Source of the DNA: Campylobacterales bacterium
GTDB taxonomy: Bacteria > Campylobacterota > Campylobacteria > Campylobacterales > Sulfurimonadaceae
Assembly: GCA_016938735.1 (NCBI GenBank)
Contig: JAFGUB010000030.1
Span: 1-55,584 of the forward strand
Length of the DNA stretch: 55,584 nt
Reading direction: 5' to 3'
This document shows, piece by piece, positions 1-7,528 of this stretch (position 1 is the first letter of the stretch; the number at the start of each line of letters is the position of its first letter). The position numbers were made by a program, and so were the translations under genes. The notes beneath the pieces were generated by a model. The model was not told the origin of the DNA. It was given only the letters and a program-made list of their open reading frames with translations, and searched no databases.

Positions 1-66
1 CCCCAAGAGCTCGAAGCGGTCGCGGCGTGGGTGTATGACCATTATGAGGGCAAGCAGTTCGAGTAG
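1..66 (+). CDS. C-terminal end of a class I cytochrome c (partial)
   Basis: An open frame enters from the left edge and stops at TAG 64-66, giving 21 residues ending DHYEGKQFE. The amphipathic ELEAVAAWVYDHY stretch is what the last helix of small class I c-type cytochromes looks like. The haem motif lies outside the window, so the identification rests on this tail and on the denitrification genes beside it; such cytochromes are periplasmic electron donors to nitrite reductase in this group. It converges on the next gene with six bases between the stops. Confidence 0.55.
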   Translation, partial: PQELEAVAAWVYDHYEGKQFE

Positions 67-72
67 CGTGCT

Positions 73-564
73 TTAAACCATCCACATTACCTTCGCCAAG
101 ATCACAATCAATAGCCCAAAACTGAGCGCCGCATAATGGATGATCTCAAAGCGGTCGATGCGAAACTCTTGGTAGCTTCCGGTGATGATAAAAAAGTGCT
201 TGAGCGGACTGGGCTGCTTGGTCATAAAGGCAAAAGGCGCGGTTGCGAAGATGCCCAAAAGTGCGATGGCAAAGAGCATTTTAAGCGTCAAAAGCTGACC
301 GAAGCGGCTCTCTAGCAGCGCACCCATGCCGCCGTAAGCCTCCACGTAGGTGCCGTACATGTAAAAGCCGCTCATATAGATCATCATTACAGCCGGCCAG
401 TAGGTGCGCTTGATGCGGCGAAAAAGATAGAACTCCACCATCTGAAAGGTTTCGATGGAGATATGCTTTTTGATCGGTTCTAAAACGATGACCTCCAGCG
501 CGATGGCACCCACAAAGAGGATCGCGCCGATGAGATGAAGCAGGACAAGAATTTGGTGTTCCAT
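73..564 (-). CDS. Four-helix membrane protein, CopD/DUF2269-like
   Basis: The 163-residue protein has four predicted membrane helices. It begins with a helix containing LLHLIGAILFVGA, and has further histidines in a loop (LKHFF) and near the last helix (IIHYAALS), the pattern of small haem- or copper-associated membrane proteins of the CopD/HemJ/DUF2269 type. I chose ATG 564 because GAGGAG lies seven bases upstream; an in-frame start at 579 lacks such a site. Two Fnr-like boxes sit upstream (620-653), so it probably belongs to the anaerobic/NO-responsive set. The function is not known from the sequence; a role in NO or copper handling is inference. Confidence 0.6.
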   Translation of the reverse strand: MEHQILVLLHLIGAILFVGAIALEVIVLEPIKKHISIETFQMVEFYLFRRIKRTYWPAVMMIYMSGFYMYGTYVEAYGGMGALLESRFGQLLTLKMLFAIALLGIFATAPFAFMTKQPSPLKHFFIITGSYQEFRIDRFEIIHYAALSFGLLIVILAKVMWMV

Positions 565-591
565 AGAGGATCTCCTCAAAAAAGATCCAAC

Positions 592-653
592 ATTATGTCA
601 ATAATGAGAATAAGTATCATTGATTTAGATCAAAAAGAGTTGACCTTCATCAA
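592..653 (-). promoter_or_regulatory. Tandem Fnr/Dnr-type boxes and -10 for the CopD-like gene
   Basis: TTGATTTAGATCAA (620-633) is a perfect TTGAT-N4-ATCAA box. TTGACCTTCATCAA (640-653) is a second copy with one mismatch, its centre exactly 20 bases further upstream. A CATAAT hexamer on the minus strand (592-597) stands at the same distance from the first box as the -10 elements of norB and nnrS. The arrangement corresponds to activator sites near -41.5 and -61.5. Confidence 0.7.
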
Positions 654-699
654 TGACACCGGGAAGAGAGATTGACTATGATGCCGCGAGGAGTGCGCT

Positions 700-1107
700 T
701 TAGAGCTTGTGCTGCCGCTCATTGAGATCAGAGAGGGTCGTGTGTAACAATATCTCGTCGATCAATACGCGCGGCTCAAGCCATTGGTGGTGTAGTGCGC
801 AGGGGTTTGAGGCGTCGCACGCTTCAAAGCCCAAAATGCACTGTGATGCATGAAGCGGCTCTCCGATAGCGTTGAAGATATCATGCAGAGTGATCGCATC
901 GGCGCTGCGGGCCAGACTAAAGCCGCCTTCACGACCGCGCGCGGCAGTGACGAGTGATGATTTTTCAAGCTGGGTGAGCAGCTTGGTAAGGTACTTATAG
1001 GGCAGCTCCAGCTCACGGTGCAGCGTCGCGGCAGAGTGAACCCCCTCATATCGGGTCAGATAACTCATGACACGGATGGCGTACTGGGCAGTTTTGGAAA
1101 AGTGCAT
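700..1107 (-). CDS. Rrf2-family transcriptional regulator (NsrR/IscR type)
   Basis: The 135-residue protein has an N-terminal winged helix-turn-helix typical of Rrf2 (MHFSKTAQYAIRVMSYL, then PYKYLTKLLTQLEK and the wing GREGGFSL). It also has three cysteines, C-x6-C-x5-C, in QCILGFEACDASNPCALH, the cluster-ligand region of Fe-S Rrf2 proteins such as NsrR and IscR. The start ATG 1107 has AAAGGAG eight bases upstream. It is divergent from the membrane gene at 1172. Placement beside nirS and NO genes suggests NO or redox sensing, as in NsrR, but the sequence alone cannot separate NsrR from other cluster-binding Rrf2 proteins. Confidence 0.8.
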   Translation of the reverse strand: MHFSKTAQYAIRVMSYLTRYEGVHSAATLHRELELPYKYLTKLLTQLEKSSLVTAARGREGGFSLARSADAITLHDIFNAIGEPLHASQCILGFEACDASNPCALHHQWLEPRVLIDEILLHTTLSDLNERQHKL

Positions 1108-1171
1108 GGCGTCTCCTTTGGGAGATTGTAGCTTACATGTAAGAAGAAACGGTATGAAAAAGGGGGATGAA

Positions 1172-1582
1172 ATGGGCTATATGTGGCTTAAATGGTTGCA
1201 TCTGTTTTCGGTGATTGCGGCGATGGGATGGATGGTGATGAGCGCACTGGTTTTGCATGGACACAACCAAGCACCCCATCCCAATCAAACGAGGCTTGAG
1301 CGCCTGCTTTTGGGCGTGGGGTATGCTCTGATGAGCATATTGGTCTTCAGCGGCATCTTGATGGTGTTGGATCAGTTCACGATCATGCGCAGCGACTGGT
1401 TCTACCTTAAGCTCTTCGTATTGGCCCCGCTGTTGGCACAGTTTTTCCACTTTCGTGGCGTGATGCGCGAAACACGGATCGTCCATTTAGGTTATAGCCC
1501 GCGCTACTTTTTGCTGCATTTGGGGTTGACTCTGACGCTGATCGGCGTTGTGCTGGCTTTGTCTCTGTTTAAACCGCTTTAA
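1172..1582 (+). CDS. Four-helix membrane protein, CopD/DUF2269-like
   Basis: A 136-residue integral membrane protein begins MGYMWLKWLHLFSVIAAMGW, with a histidine in the first helix followed by LVLHGH, and further histidines in FFHFRG and LLHLGL. Size, helix count and the first-helix histidine resemble the protein at 73-564, though the two are not close copies. I chose ATG 1172 because AGGGGG lies five bases upstream; upstream in-frame starts (1154, 1067) have weaker signals and would overlap the Rrf2 gene. A short membrane peptide follows directly. Likely haem- or copper-binding by family pattern; the exact role is unknown. Confidence 0.6.
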   Translation: MGYMWLKWLHLFSVIAAMGWMVMSALVLHGHNQAPHPNQTRLERLLLGVGYALMSILVFSGILMVLDQFTIMRSDWFYLKLFVLAPLLAQFFHFRGVMRETRIVHLGYSPRYFLLHLGLTLTLIGVVLALSLFKPL

Positions 1583-1593
1583 GAGGTGAGACG

Positions 1594-1716
1594 ATGGAGC
1601 TGCTGATGGAGTGGATCAAGAGTACATGTAAGATGGGAACGGTGGCGGTTGTGGTGGTGTTGATGTTGGCGATTGTGATCAAGGCGATACGTTTTCGCCT
1701 TGAGTCGCCTGATTGA
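1594..1716 (+). CDS. Small single-helix membrane peptide (40 aa)
   Basis: ATG 1594 to TGA 1716 encodes 40 residues: a short polar start (MELLMEWIKSTCKMG), one strongly hydrophobic helix (TVAVVVVLMLAIVI) and a basic tail (KAIRFRLESPD). GAGGTGAG (1583-1590) begins immediately after the stop of the preceding gene, so the two are probably translated together. The basic tail predicts a cytoplasmic C-terminus. A copy of the window's palindrome with one mismatch (1622-1631) lies inside it. I do not recognise the family; it resembles small subunits that accompany membrane redox proteins. Confidence 0.55.
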   Translation: MELLMEWIKSTCKMGTVAVVVVLMLAIVIKAIRFRLESPD

Positions 1717-1737
1717 TAGAGCGTGTGTGCCAGCGCA

Positions 1738-3387
1738 TCAAGCGCCGGGAAGATCCATACGGTGTTCGATGGAGTAGGTAAAGGTTGGGGTGGTGAGCCC
1801 TTCAATCGTTTCGATAAACTCTCCGGTTTTGGCATCTACGACCAAAATACGTCCGCCCATCCAGTCTGAAATATACATATGCTCTCCGTGTAATGCGGGT
1901 TCAGCATGGAGTAATCGAGGCGTCACCGCTTCGCCTTTCTCATTTTTTGGTGCTTTTGTGGACCATTTTTTGATCACTTTGTGCGTTTTGGCATCAATGA
2001 GTTTGATCTCTCCCTCTTTGTTGGCTTCGATGATGCGCTCGACCATCAGAGAGTCTTTGCCGATCAGATGCACCTTATTGTAGTTGTCCTCACCGCCGAT
2101 GACATTGTCTGCCCAGATATACGGGGTATGTTCGTTGGTGCCTACAAACAGACCGCCGCCGGAGGTTTTGACCTGCTTGGCCACGTTCCATTGATTGTCC
2201 CAGATGGTGACTTGTCCGAGGTTCATGTTGACGGTAGCGTGGTACTGTTTGCCCATTTTTTCTGAAAACCAGCTTGAGCCTTGACCAGGATGCGGTTTGG
2301 TGCCGGGACCCGTATAGACTTTGCCTGAGAGTGTTTTGGTCTTAAAGTCGATGATACCCATCACGTCGCTGCCTTGTGAAGCGATCATGTAGTAGCGTCC
2401 TACCTCTTCGCCTTCATTCAAGAAGGCATCATGCAGTATTTTGCCAACGCCTGCAATGTCGCCGACAATCGGAAAATCTGGTTTGCTGTAGTCGATGATA
2501 TAGACATGGCCTGCATCTTTAAGCGCAAAAGCGATGTATGGACCATATGGGGTGTCTGCAATCGAAGCGACCCGTGATGAGCCCAGATTGCCATCCATGT
2601 CAATAACACTGCTGGTGGGGTAGACTTTGAGCGGTTTAAGCGTCATAGCGTCAAGCAACACGGCGCCGCCGGGGACATAGTTGCCGGCTAGAACATAGCG
2701 TCCATCAGGGGTGCAGGCAAGGCCGCGGCTGTCGCTTCCGACGCGAATCTTAGCGATGATCGGCTGCCCGGGTGCATTGAGGTCAAACATATTAACCCAA
2801 CCGTCACGGCTGATGTTGTAGACATAGCGGGGGATTCGTTTGTTAACTACAGTGACGTGGGTGGCAAATCCTGATTCGTGTTTGGAGAGGACTTTGTTGG
2901 TCGTTCCGTCGATAAAGCCCACTTTAGAAGCGTCACGCTCCGTAAAGACGACGATATCCTGAACACTTTTGACATCGGAGGGTTTTGGGTATTTTTTGTA
3001 GAGCGCTTCGCGATCCTGGAGAATCTTGTGCGTCGCCTCTACATCCTGCATGGTTAGGTTTTTGATCTGCTGCCCTTCGTATTTGAGCAGATACTCCACC
3101 ATCTTATCGGCGTCATCTTTGTTCATCTTCCCCTTAAACGCAGGCATGGCCGTACCGGCGCGACCGTTGAGGATCACTTCAGAGAGGGAGTAGGCATTTT
3201 TTTTGCCCAAAGCTTTAGGCTCAAGGCTGCTGCCCACGCCGCCTTCGTGGTTGGGGCCATGGCACCCTTGGCACTCTTTTTCAAACATGGCAGCCACGTC
3301 CATCTTCGACTCTCCCGCCATCATCGGCACTGCACCCACAAGAACCGCAATCAGTGAACACTTCACCGTCTTCATCATCGCTTGCAT
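1738..3387 (-). CDS. nirS: Cytochrome cd1 nitrite reductase
   Basis: This 549-residue periplasmic enzyme reduces nitrite to nitric oxide. A signal peptide (about residues 1-24) precedes a cytochrome c domain with the haem motif C39-Q-G-C42-H43 and a likely Met81 ligand in TAMPAF. The rest is the eight-bladed haem d1 propeller: ATHVTV (His177) matches the proximal d1 ligand, and His319 (ILHDAF) with His366 (TKPHPGQG) matches the catalytic pair of NirS. Length is normal for the family. AAGGAG lies five bases before ATG 3387. It follows the Crp gene, and a promoter with a perfect Fnr-type box lies upstream. Haem d1 synthesis genes are not in the window. Confidence 0.93.
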   Translation of the reverse strand: MQAMMKTVKCSLIAVLVGAVPMMAGESKMDVAAMFEKECQGCHGPNHEGGVGSSLEPKALGKKNAYSLSEVILNGRAGTAMPAFKGKMNKDDADKMVEYLLKYEGQQIKNLTMQDVEATHKILQDREALYKKYPKPSDVKSVQDIVVFTERDASKVGFIDGTTNKVLSKHESGFATHVTVVNKRIPRYVYNISRDGWVNMFDLNAPGQPIIAKIRVGSDSRGLACTPDGRYVLAGNYVPGGAVLLDAMTLKPLKVYPTSSVIDMDGNLGSSRVASIADTPYGPYIAFALKDAGHVYIIDYSKPDFPIVGDIAGVGKILHDAFLNEGEEVGRYYMIASQGSDVMGIIDFKTKTLSGKVYTGPGTKPHPGQGSSWFSEKMGKQYHATVNMNLGQVTIWDNQWNVAKQVKTSGGGLFVGTNEHTPYIWADNVIGGEDNYNKVHLIGKDSLMVERIIEANKEGEIKLIDAKTHKVIKKWSTKAPKNEKGEAVTPRLLHAEPALHGEHMYISDWMGGRILVVDAKTGEFIETIEGLTTPTFTYSIEHRMDLPGA

Positions 3388-3465
3388 ACTTTCTCCTTCA
3401 TTGTTGGCTAAGAGGACTTCAGCGCTATTATTTCTTAAAATAAATTGATGAAATCCATCTATTAG

Positions 3466-3508
3466 ATTCTACAAATAATGACGAAGCAATTGCATTGATT
3501 CGAATCAA
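3466..3508 (-). promoter_or_regulatory. nirS promoter: Fnr/Dnr box and -10
   Basis: TTGATTCGAATCAA (3495-3508) is a perfect TTGAT-N4-ATCAA palindrome. TAGAAT on the minus strand (3466-3471) is a good -10, one base off the box-to-hexamer distance seen at norB, nnrS and nrdD. This is the layout of a class II Fnr-type activated promoter with the box near -42. Confidence 0.8.
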
Positions 3509-3511
3509 ATT

Positions 3512-4177
3512 TTACGAAAATAGCTCTCTGAGCCCCTCTTTGTTGAGGATGGAAAAGTATTTGCCCTCGTCGCTGATCAAACCGAGCATTTTGAGTTTTT
3601 TTAACGATCGAGAGAGGGTTTCTGGCGTTAGTCCCAATATCGTCGCGATCATCGCCCGCTTGGTCGATCCGGAGGCCGTGCCGTGTTCATAAAGAAACTT
3701 GGCCACGCGCGACGTAGCGTCGAGGGAGAGACGGTTGGTGATGATGTTGTCAAGATATTTGATCTTATGGGACAGCGAAGTAATGAAGGCAAAGGCGATG
3801 TCGGGGTTTCGCAGAAAGTCCCTCTCAAAGAGCGGATAGTCGATTTCAAGCACCACACCCTCGGTTTGAAACTCTGCCGTTGCCGGATAGGGAATATGTC
3901 GAAGATTGGCCATTTCAGCCACAAGCGACACCGGACAAAAGTGGTGCAGTACGATCTCGTTTTCGCGCATATCGGTTTTGTACGCTTTGACGATGCCCTC
4001 GATCAGCACAAAGAGTTTTTTACTTTGGCTCCCTTCATAAAAAAGTACACTGCCTGATGTGTAAGCAACAAAGCGACTGATCCCGCCAAGCATCTTTAAG
4101 TCATCATCATTCAGTGCTGCAAACATTTCGACACTGCGCAGGCGCTCGATCATCGTCGTGAGGTTAGAGTCGGACAT
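3512..4177 (-). CDS. Crp/Fnr-family regulator, Dnr/NssR-like
   Basis: The protein has about 220 residues, with an N-terminal cyclic-nucleotide-binding-type sensor domain, a long dimer helix and a C-terminal winged helix. The recognition helix reads TPETLSRSLKKL, with the E-x-x-S-R residues that Fnr uses to read TTGAT half-sites. The Fnr N-terminal cysteine cluster is absent, so it is closer to NO-responsive Dnr/NnrR/NssR proteins. The frame is open to 4231; I prefer ATG 4177, which overlaps the TonB receptor stop by 14 bases, but no strong ribosome site marks it. It is the best candidate in the window for binding the TTGAT-N4-ATCAA boxes (inference). Confidence 0.82.
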   Translation of the reverse strand: MSDSNLTTMIERLRSVEMFAALNDDDLKMLGGISRFVAYTSGSVLFYEGSQSKKLFVLIEGIVKAYKTDMRENEIVLHHFCPVSLVAEMANLRHIPYPATAEFQTEGVVLEIDYPLFERDFLRNPDIAFAFITSLSHKIKYLDNIITNRLSLDATSRVAKFLYEHGTASGSTKRAMIATILGLTPETLSRSLKKLKMLGLISDEGKYFSILNKEGLRELFS

Positions 4178-6380
4178 GAAGTTGTGCGAACCATGCCGTC
4201 CCTTCGGCACGCTCATAACTGTAGTATTCATGATCGAACAGGTTGTTGATGGAGAGACTAAGATTGATGGTATCGTCTATTCTGTATCCAAGCTTGAGAT
4301 TGACGATGCCTGAGGGGTCGAGTGAGCCGTAGACATCGGTCGCGGTATCGGCGTTGTCTGGGCGGTTGTATATTTTTGAGTGGTACATGTAATAAAGCGC
4401 CGTGTAAAAAAAGGCGTCGTCATAGATTGCCGACAGGGAATAGCGCTCACGCGCAATGCCTTCAAACTGCTTATTGACGGAAGCTGGATCGGCGTCATTT
4501 TCGAGCACCTCGGTGAAAGTTCGGGTCATGTTGGCACTCCAGAGCAGATGAAACGGTAACGGCTGTGTCCATGCCACCTCATAGCCCTGGCTGCGCGCTT
4601 TACCGACATTGATACGGCCGTAATAGGTGGTTCCATCAACGGTTTCAAGCGTTTTAGTCGAGAGCATCTCTTCAAGCTGGGTATGAAAAAGATAGGCTTT
4701 GAGCATCCCATAGCGTATCAAGCGCTGCTCGATGCCGATCTCGTAAGAGAGGCTGCGCTCAGGCTTCAGCTCGGGATTGGCGACATAGACCCGTTTCATC
4801 AGCGGAATTTCGTAGGTGCGGTAGAGATTGACCGCATCAGGCGCTCTAAAGGCGCTTCCGATGGAACTTTTGATTTGTGTTTCTGGGGTCAGGTTGTATC
4901 CGAGTGAGATTTTAGGCGCAAAATTGTTGTGCGTTTTGGCGTCATAATCGGCGTTGAGCAGGCTGTTGTCGGCTTGCATATCGTCACGGGTGTAGCCATC
5001 AAAGGTTTTCCATGTCTCATACCGCATACCCAGTGAAGCCCACCAATCTGCTCCAAAGTCATGGCGTACATCCGTATAGAGTGCGATGATCTCCTCTTTG
5101 CCTCCGGAGGCGCCGGTGCGCTCTGTTTTTGAAGATTCGTCGCGCCAATCTTTGAGTCCGTAGGTTTCGGCGTCTGCACTGTTTTGTTTGTATTCTGCGC
5201 CGATAAGATAACGCCCGCTCTTGGCACGGTGCAAATAGTTTACATGTAAAGCAGAGCTGCGGTTTTCACGTGGTGTGAGGGTACCTAAACCTCCATCGCG
5301 TGTCGCTTTGGAGTCGGCAGTGGTGTACCAGTCATCGGTAGAGAGATGGCTTAGTGAAGCGCTTAGTGTACCCTCCAGGAGGGCATCGCAATAGGCTAAC
5401 TGATAGAGACGACTCAGCAGATCGCTTTGACCCTGAAGAAACTTGCTCTCGCTAAGACGCGCTCCTGCCGCGTTGAAACTATAAGCCGTTTCGCCGCTCT
5501 CTTCAAGTGTGAGCAAGGAGCGGGGGTCGTCATACTCCAGATGATGATGCCCCTCGCGCACCGTCAGATCCCACCTTGCATCGTCATCTTGCTCAAAGCG
5601 CAGTTTGGCGCTGAGATGGTACTTATCCACACCCCCTCGGCCGGCATCGCCGACAATCCATTGGGGGGTTCCCGGAAGCGGTGAAGAGCTCTGAGCGACA
5701 AAGCCGTTGTATCCCGATGGTGGAATTTTTGAGACACTCACCCAATCAGAGCGGTATCCCTGCGTGTCCATTACGGAAGCGTCCAGGGCAAAGCGCCACG
5801 ATTCACCCAGACTATCGGCTGCTCGAAGATAACTCTGTATGACTCTGCCGTTGGCCTCATCATTATGGAGTGCGTCACCATAACCGATCGAAGCGCGATA
5901 CTCCGGCTTGTCAGGCATCTTGGTAACAAAATGTACCACGCCGCCCATAGCACTGCTGCCATAGAGACTGGAGTAGGGTCCGCGTACCACTTCGATCTGC
6001 TCTAGCGATTCAACGGGGAGGTTAAAGACGGAGGGGGCAGAACCGTTGTAGCTGGTGTTCATCACGACCCCATCAAGTAAAATGAGGGTGCGTGCCTGAT
6101 TGGGAATGCCGCGCAAAAGGATGGAAGGATTGACATCAGAGAGGCCGCGATGTTCGATGACGGTGGAGCCCTCTAAGCCCACCAGGGTCTCTTTGAGGTT
6201 GCCAAAAGGAAGCAGCTCAATCTGATCGGCATCCAGCAGCGTCGTGTTGGCCGAGAGCTCTTGGATCGTCGAATCGGTTTGAGAGGTTGTAACAATCACG
6301 CTTTCAAGCAACTGCTCCTCTAAGCCAAAAAGCAGCGTAGCGCATAGCAATGCGCAAGGGATCGTAACACTTTGTTTCAT
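4164..6380 (-). CDS. TonB-dependent outer-membrane receptor
   Basis: The 738-residue protein has a signal peptide, a TonB box (ESVIVTTSQ), a plug domain (about 45-160, with LLDGVVMN and VRGPYSSLYGSSAMGGVVHFVT) and a 22-strand barrel ending in the aromatic/leucine C-terminus FAQLHVRL. AGAGG precedes ATG 6380. It imports a bound nutrient across the outer membrane using TonB energy. The ligand cannot be read from the sequence; iron chelate, copper, haem or cobalamin are all possible. Its stop overlaps the start of the Crp regulator, so the two are probably co-transcribed within the denitrification cluster. Confidence 0.9.
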   Translation of the reverse strand: MKQSVTIPCALLCATLLFGLEEQLLESVIVTTSQTDSTIQELSANTTLLDADQIELLPFGNLKETLVGLEGSTVIEHRGLSDVNPSILLRGIPNQARTLILLDGVVMNTSYNGSAPSVFNLPVESLEQIEVVRGPYSSLYGSSAMGGVVHFVTKMPDKPEYRASIGYGDALHNDEANGRVIQSYLRAADSLGESWRFALDASVMDTQGYRSDWVSVSKIPPSGYNGFVAQSSSPLPGTPQWIVGDAGRGGVDKYHLSAKLRFEQDDDARWDLTVREGHHHLEYDDPRSLLTLEESGETAYSFNAAGARLSESKFLQGQSDLLSRLYQLAYCDALLEGTLSASLSHLSTDDWYTTADSKATRDGGLGTLTPRENRSSALHVNYLHRAKSGRYLIGAEYKQNSADAETYGLKDWRDESSKTERTGASGGKEEIIALYTDVRHDFGADWWASLGMRYETWKTFDGYTRDDMQADNSLLNADYDAKTHNNFAPKISLGYNLTPETQIKSSIGSAFRAPDAVNLYRTYEIPLMKRVYVANPELKPERSLSYEIGIEQRLIRYGMLKAYLFHTQLEEMLSTKTLETVDGTTYYGRINVGKARSQGYEVAWTQPLPFHLLWSANMTRTFTEVLENDADPASVNKQFEGIARERYSLSAIYDDAFFYTALYYMYHSKIYNRPDNADTATDVYGSLDPSGIVNLKLGYRIDDTINLSLSINNLFDHEYYSYERAEGTAWFAQLHVRL

Positions 6381-6463
6381 ACCAACCTCTTTTCGATCAT
6401 CACGTAACGCCAGAACTCCCCTTGGTGCAAGAGGAGTACTCGTGTCATATGGATAGAACGCTA

Positions 6464-6628
6464 TTAAACCTCTTGCTTGGGGCTAAAATGCTCCAAAGCC
6501 AGAAGGGTGACAAAACTCCCAAATACAGCGGTGAAAAAGCCGTATCCGGCCGCCGCTTCGCCCTCATACAAGAAGGCGACCACGCCGCCGGAAATCAGCC
6601 AAAACCCTAACCCCAGTGCGAAGCGCAT
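6464..6628 (-). CDS. Small two-helix membrane protein (54 aa) after norB
   Basis: ATG 6628, three bases after the norB stop (TAA at 6634-6632), opens a 54-residue frame ending at TAA 6466-6464. The product has two hydrophobic segments (LGLGFWLISGGVVAFLY and GYGFFTAVFGSFVTLLAL) joined by a short EGEAAAG turn, and ends FSPKQEV. Tight spacing implies translational coupling with norB. Small membrane peptides often accompany haem-copper oxidases; whether this one is an NO reductase subunit is inference. I do not recognise a named family. Confidence 0.6.
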   Translation of the reverse strand: MRFALGLGFWLISGGVVAFLYEGEAAAGYGFFTAVFGSFVTLLALEHFSPKQEV

Positions 6629-6631
6629 GGA

Positions 6632-7528
6632 TTAGGCCTTGATTTTGCGAGAGAAGTAAATCTTCTCCAGCAGATCGTAAAGCACGATCGCCCCGCCGAC
6701 GATCATCATGCCGTCGGGGAAGATACGAATCCACATCATTCCCTCCATGGCCACCAGAATATCGCGCGCCCTTGTGGCGTAGTAGCCCAGTTCATAAGCC
6801 ACCTGCGCCTGATGCAAGCCGATGATCATGGTCGGAATGGAGTAGAGAATGACCCCGATGGTGAGCAACCAAAAGCCCCATTTGCTCAGACTCTCATTCC
6901 ACACCAGCCCTTTGGCCAGAGCGTTGGCACGCGCCGTCATATAGATGAAGGCGTAGCTGATATAACCAAAGGCGCCCAGCAGTGCCACGTGACCGTGTGG
7001 CATGATCAGGTAGGTTCCGTGTGAGTAGTAGCCGATGGTAGGCGTGTTGATCACCATACCCAGCCATCCCGCACCAAACCAGTTGAGAAACGCCGAACCG
7101 GCCAGCCACAAAAAGGGCACGCCCCAGTCAAAGCCGCGTCCCATCTCTTTAATTTGCTTCTGCTCTTTGATCGCCTCGACCATCAAGATAATGAGCGGCA
7201 GCGGTTCCAGCGCCGAGAAGACGCCGCCGATGGCGATCCAGTACTCATCGGCACCCTGCCACCAGTAGTGGTGTCCCACACCCAGCGTTCCTGTGGCAAT
7301 GACAAGGAAGATCTCAAAAAGCATGATGCGCTCCGCCACGCTGCGGCGTACCAGCCCCAGAGCGACTGAAAGATAAGCCAAAACACCGGCAGCAAAGAGC
7401 TCAAACGTCAGCTCCACCCACAGATGCACGACCCACCAGCGGTAGTAGTCATCGACGGTGAAGTTGGGCATGATTTTGTGAATCGGCATCATCCCCGCGA
7501 AATAGAGCGTGGCAATACCAAAGGCCGA
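6632..7528 (-). CDS. norB: Quinol-type nitric oxide reductase, C-terminal part (after in-frame UGA)
   Basis: This is the continuation, in the same frame, of the gene starting at 8857. Directly after the UGA it reads SAFGIATLYFAGMMPIHK, then RWWVVHLWVE with the FeB-site His and the family's Glu, then HYWWQGADEY and a run of helices with HGH (LIMPHGHVALLGA), as in the catalytic subunit of NO reductases. It ends FSRKIKA. A separate restart at ATG 7492 is possible, but no ribosome site stands out, and the split falls inside the membrane core. The two pieces together make 741 residues including the UGA position, the normal size of a one-subunit qNor. Confidence 0.85.
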   Translation of the reverse strand, partial: SAFGIATLYFAGMMPIHKIMPNFTVDDYYRWWVVHLWVELTFELFAAGVLAYLSVALGLVRRSVAERIMLFEIFLVIATGTLGVGHHYWWQGADEYWIAIGGVFSALEPLPLIILMVEAIKEQKQIKEMGRGFDWGVPFLWLAGSAFLNWFGAGWLGMVINTPTIGYYSHGTYLIMPHGHVALLGAFGYISYAFIYMTARANALAKGLVWNESLSKWGFWLLTIGVILYSIPTMIIGLHQAQVAYELGYYATRARDILVAMEGMMWIRIFPDGMMIVGGAIVLYDLLEKIYFSRKIKA

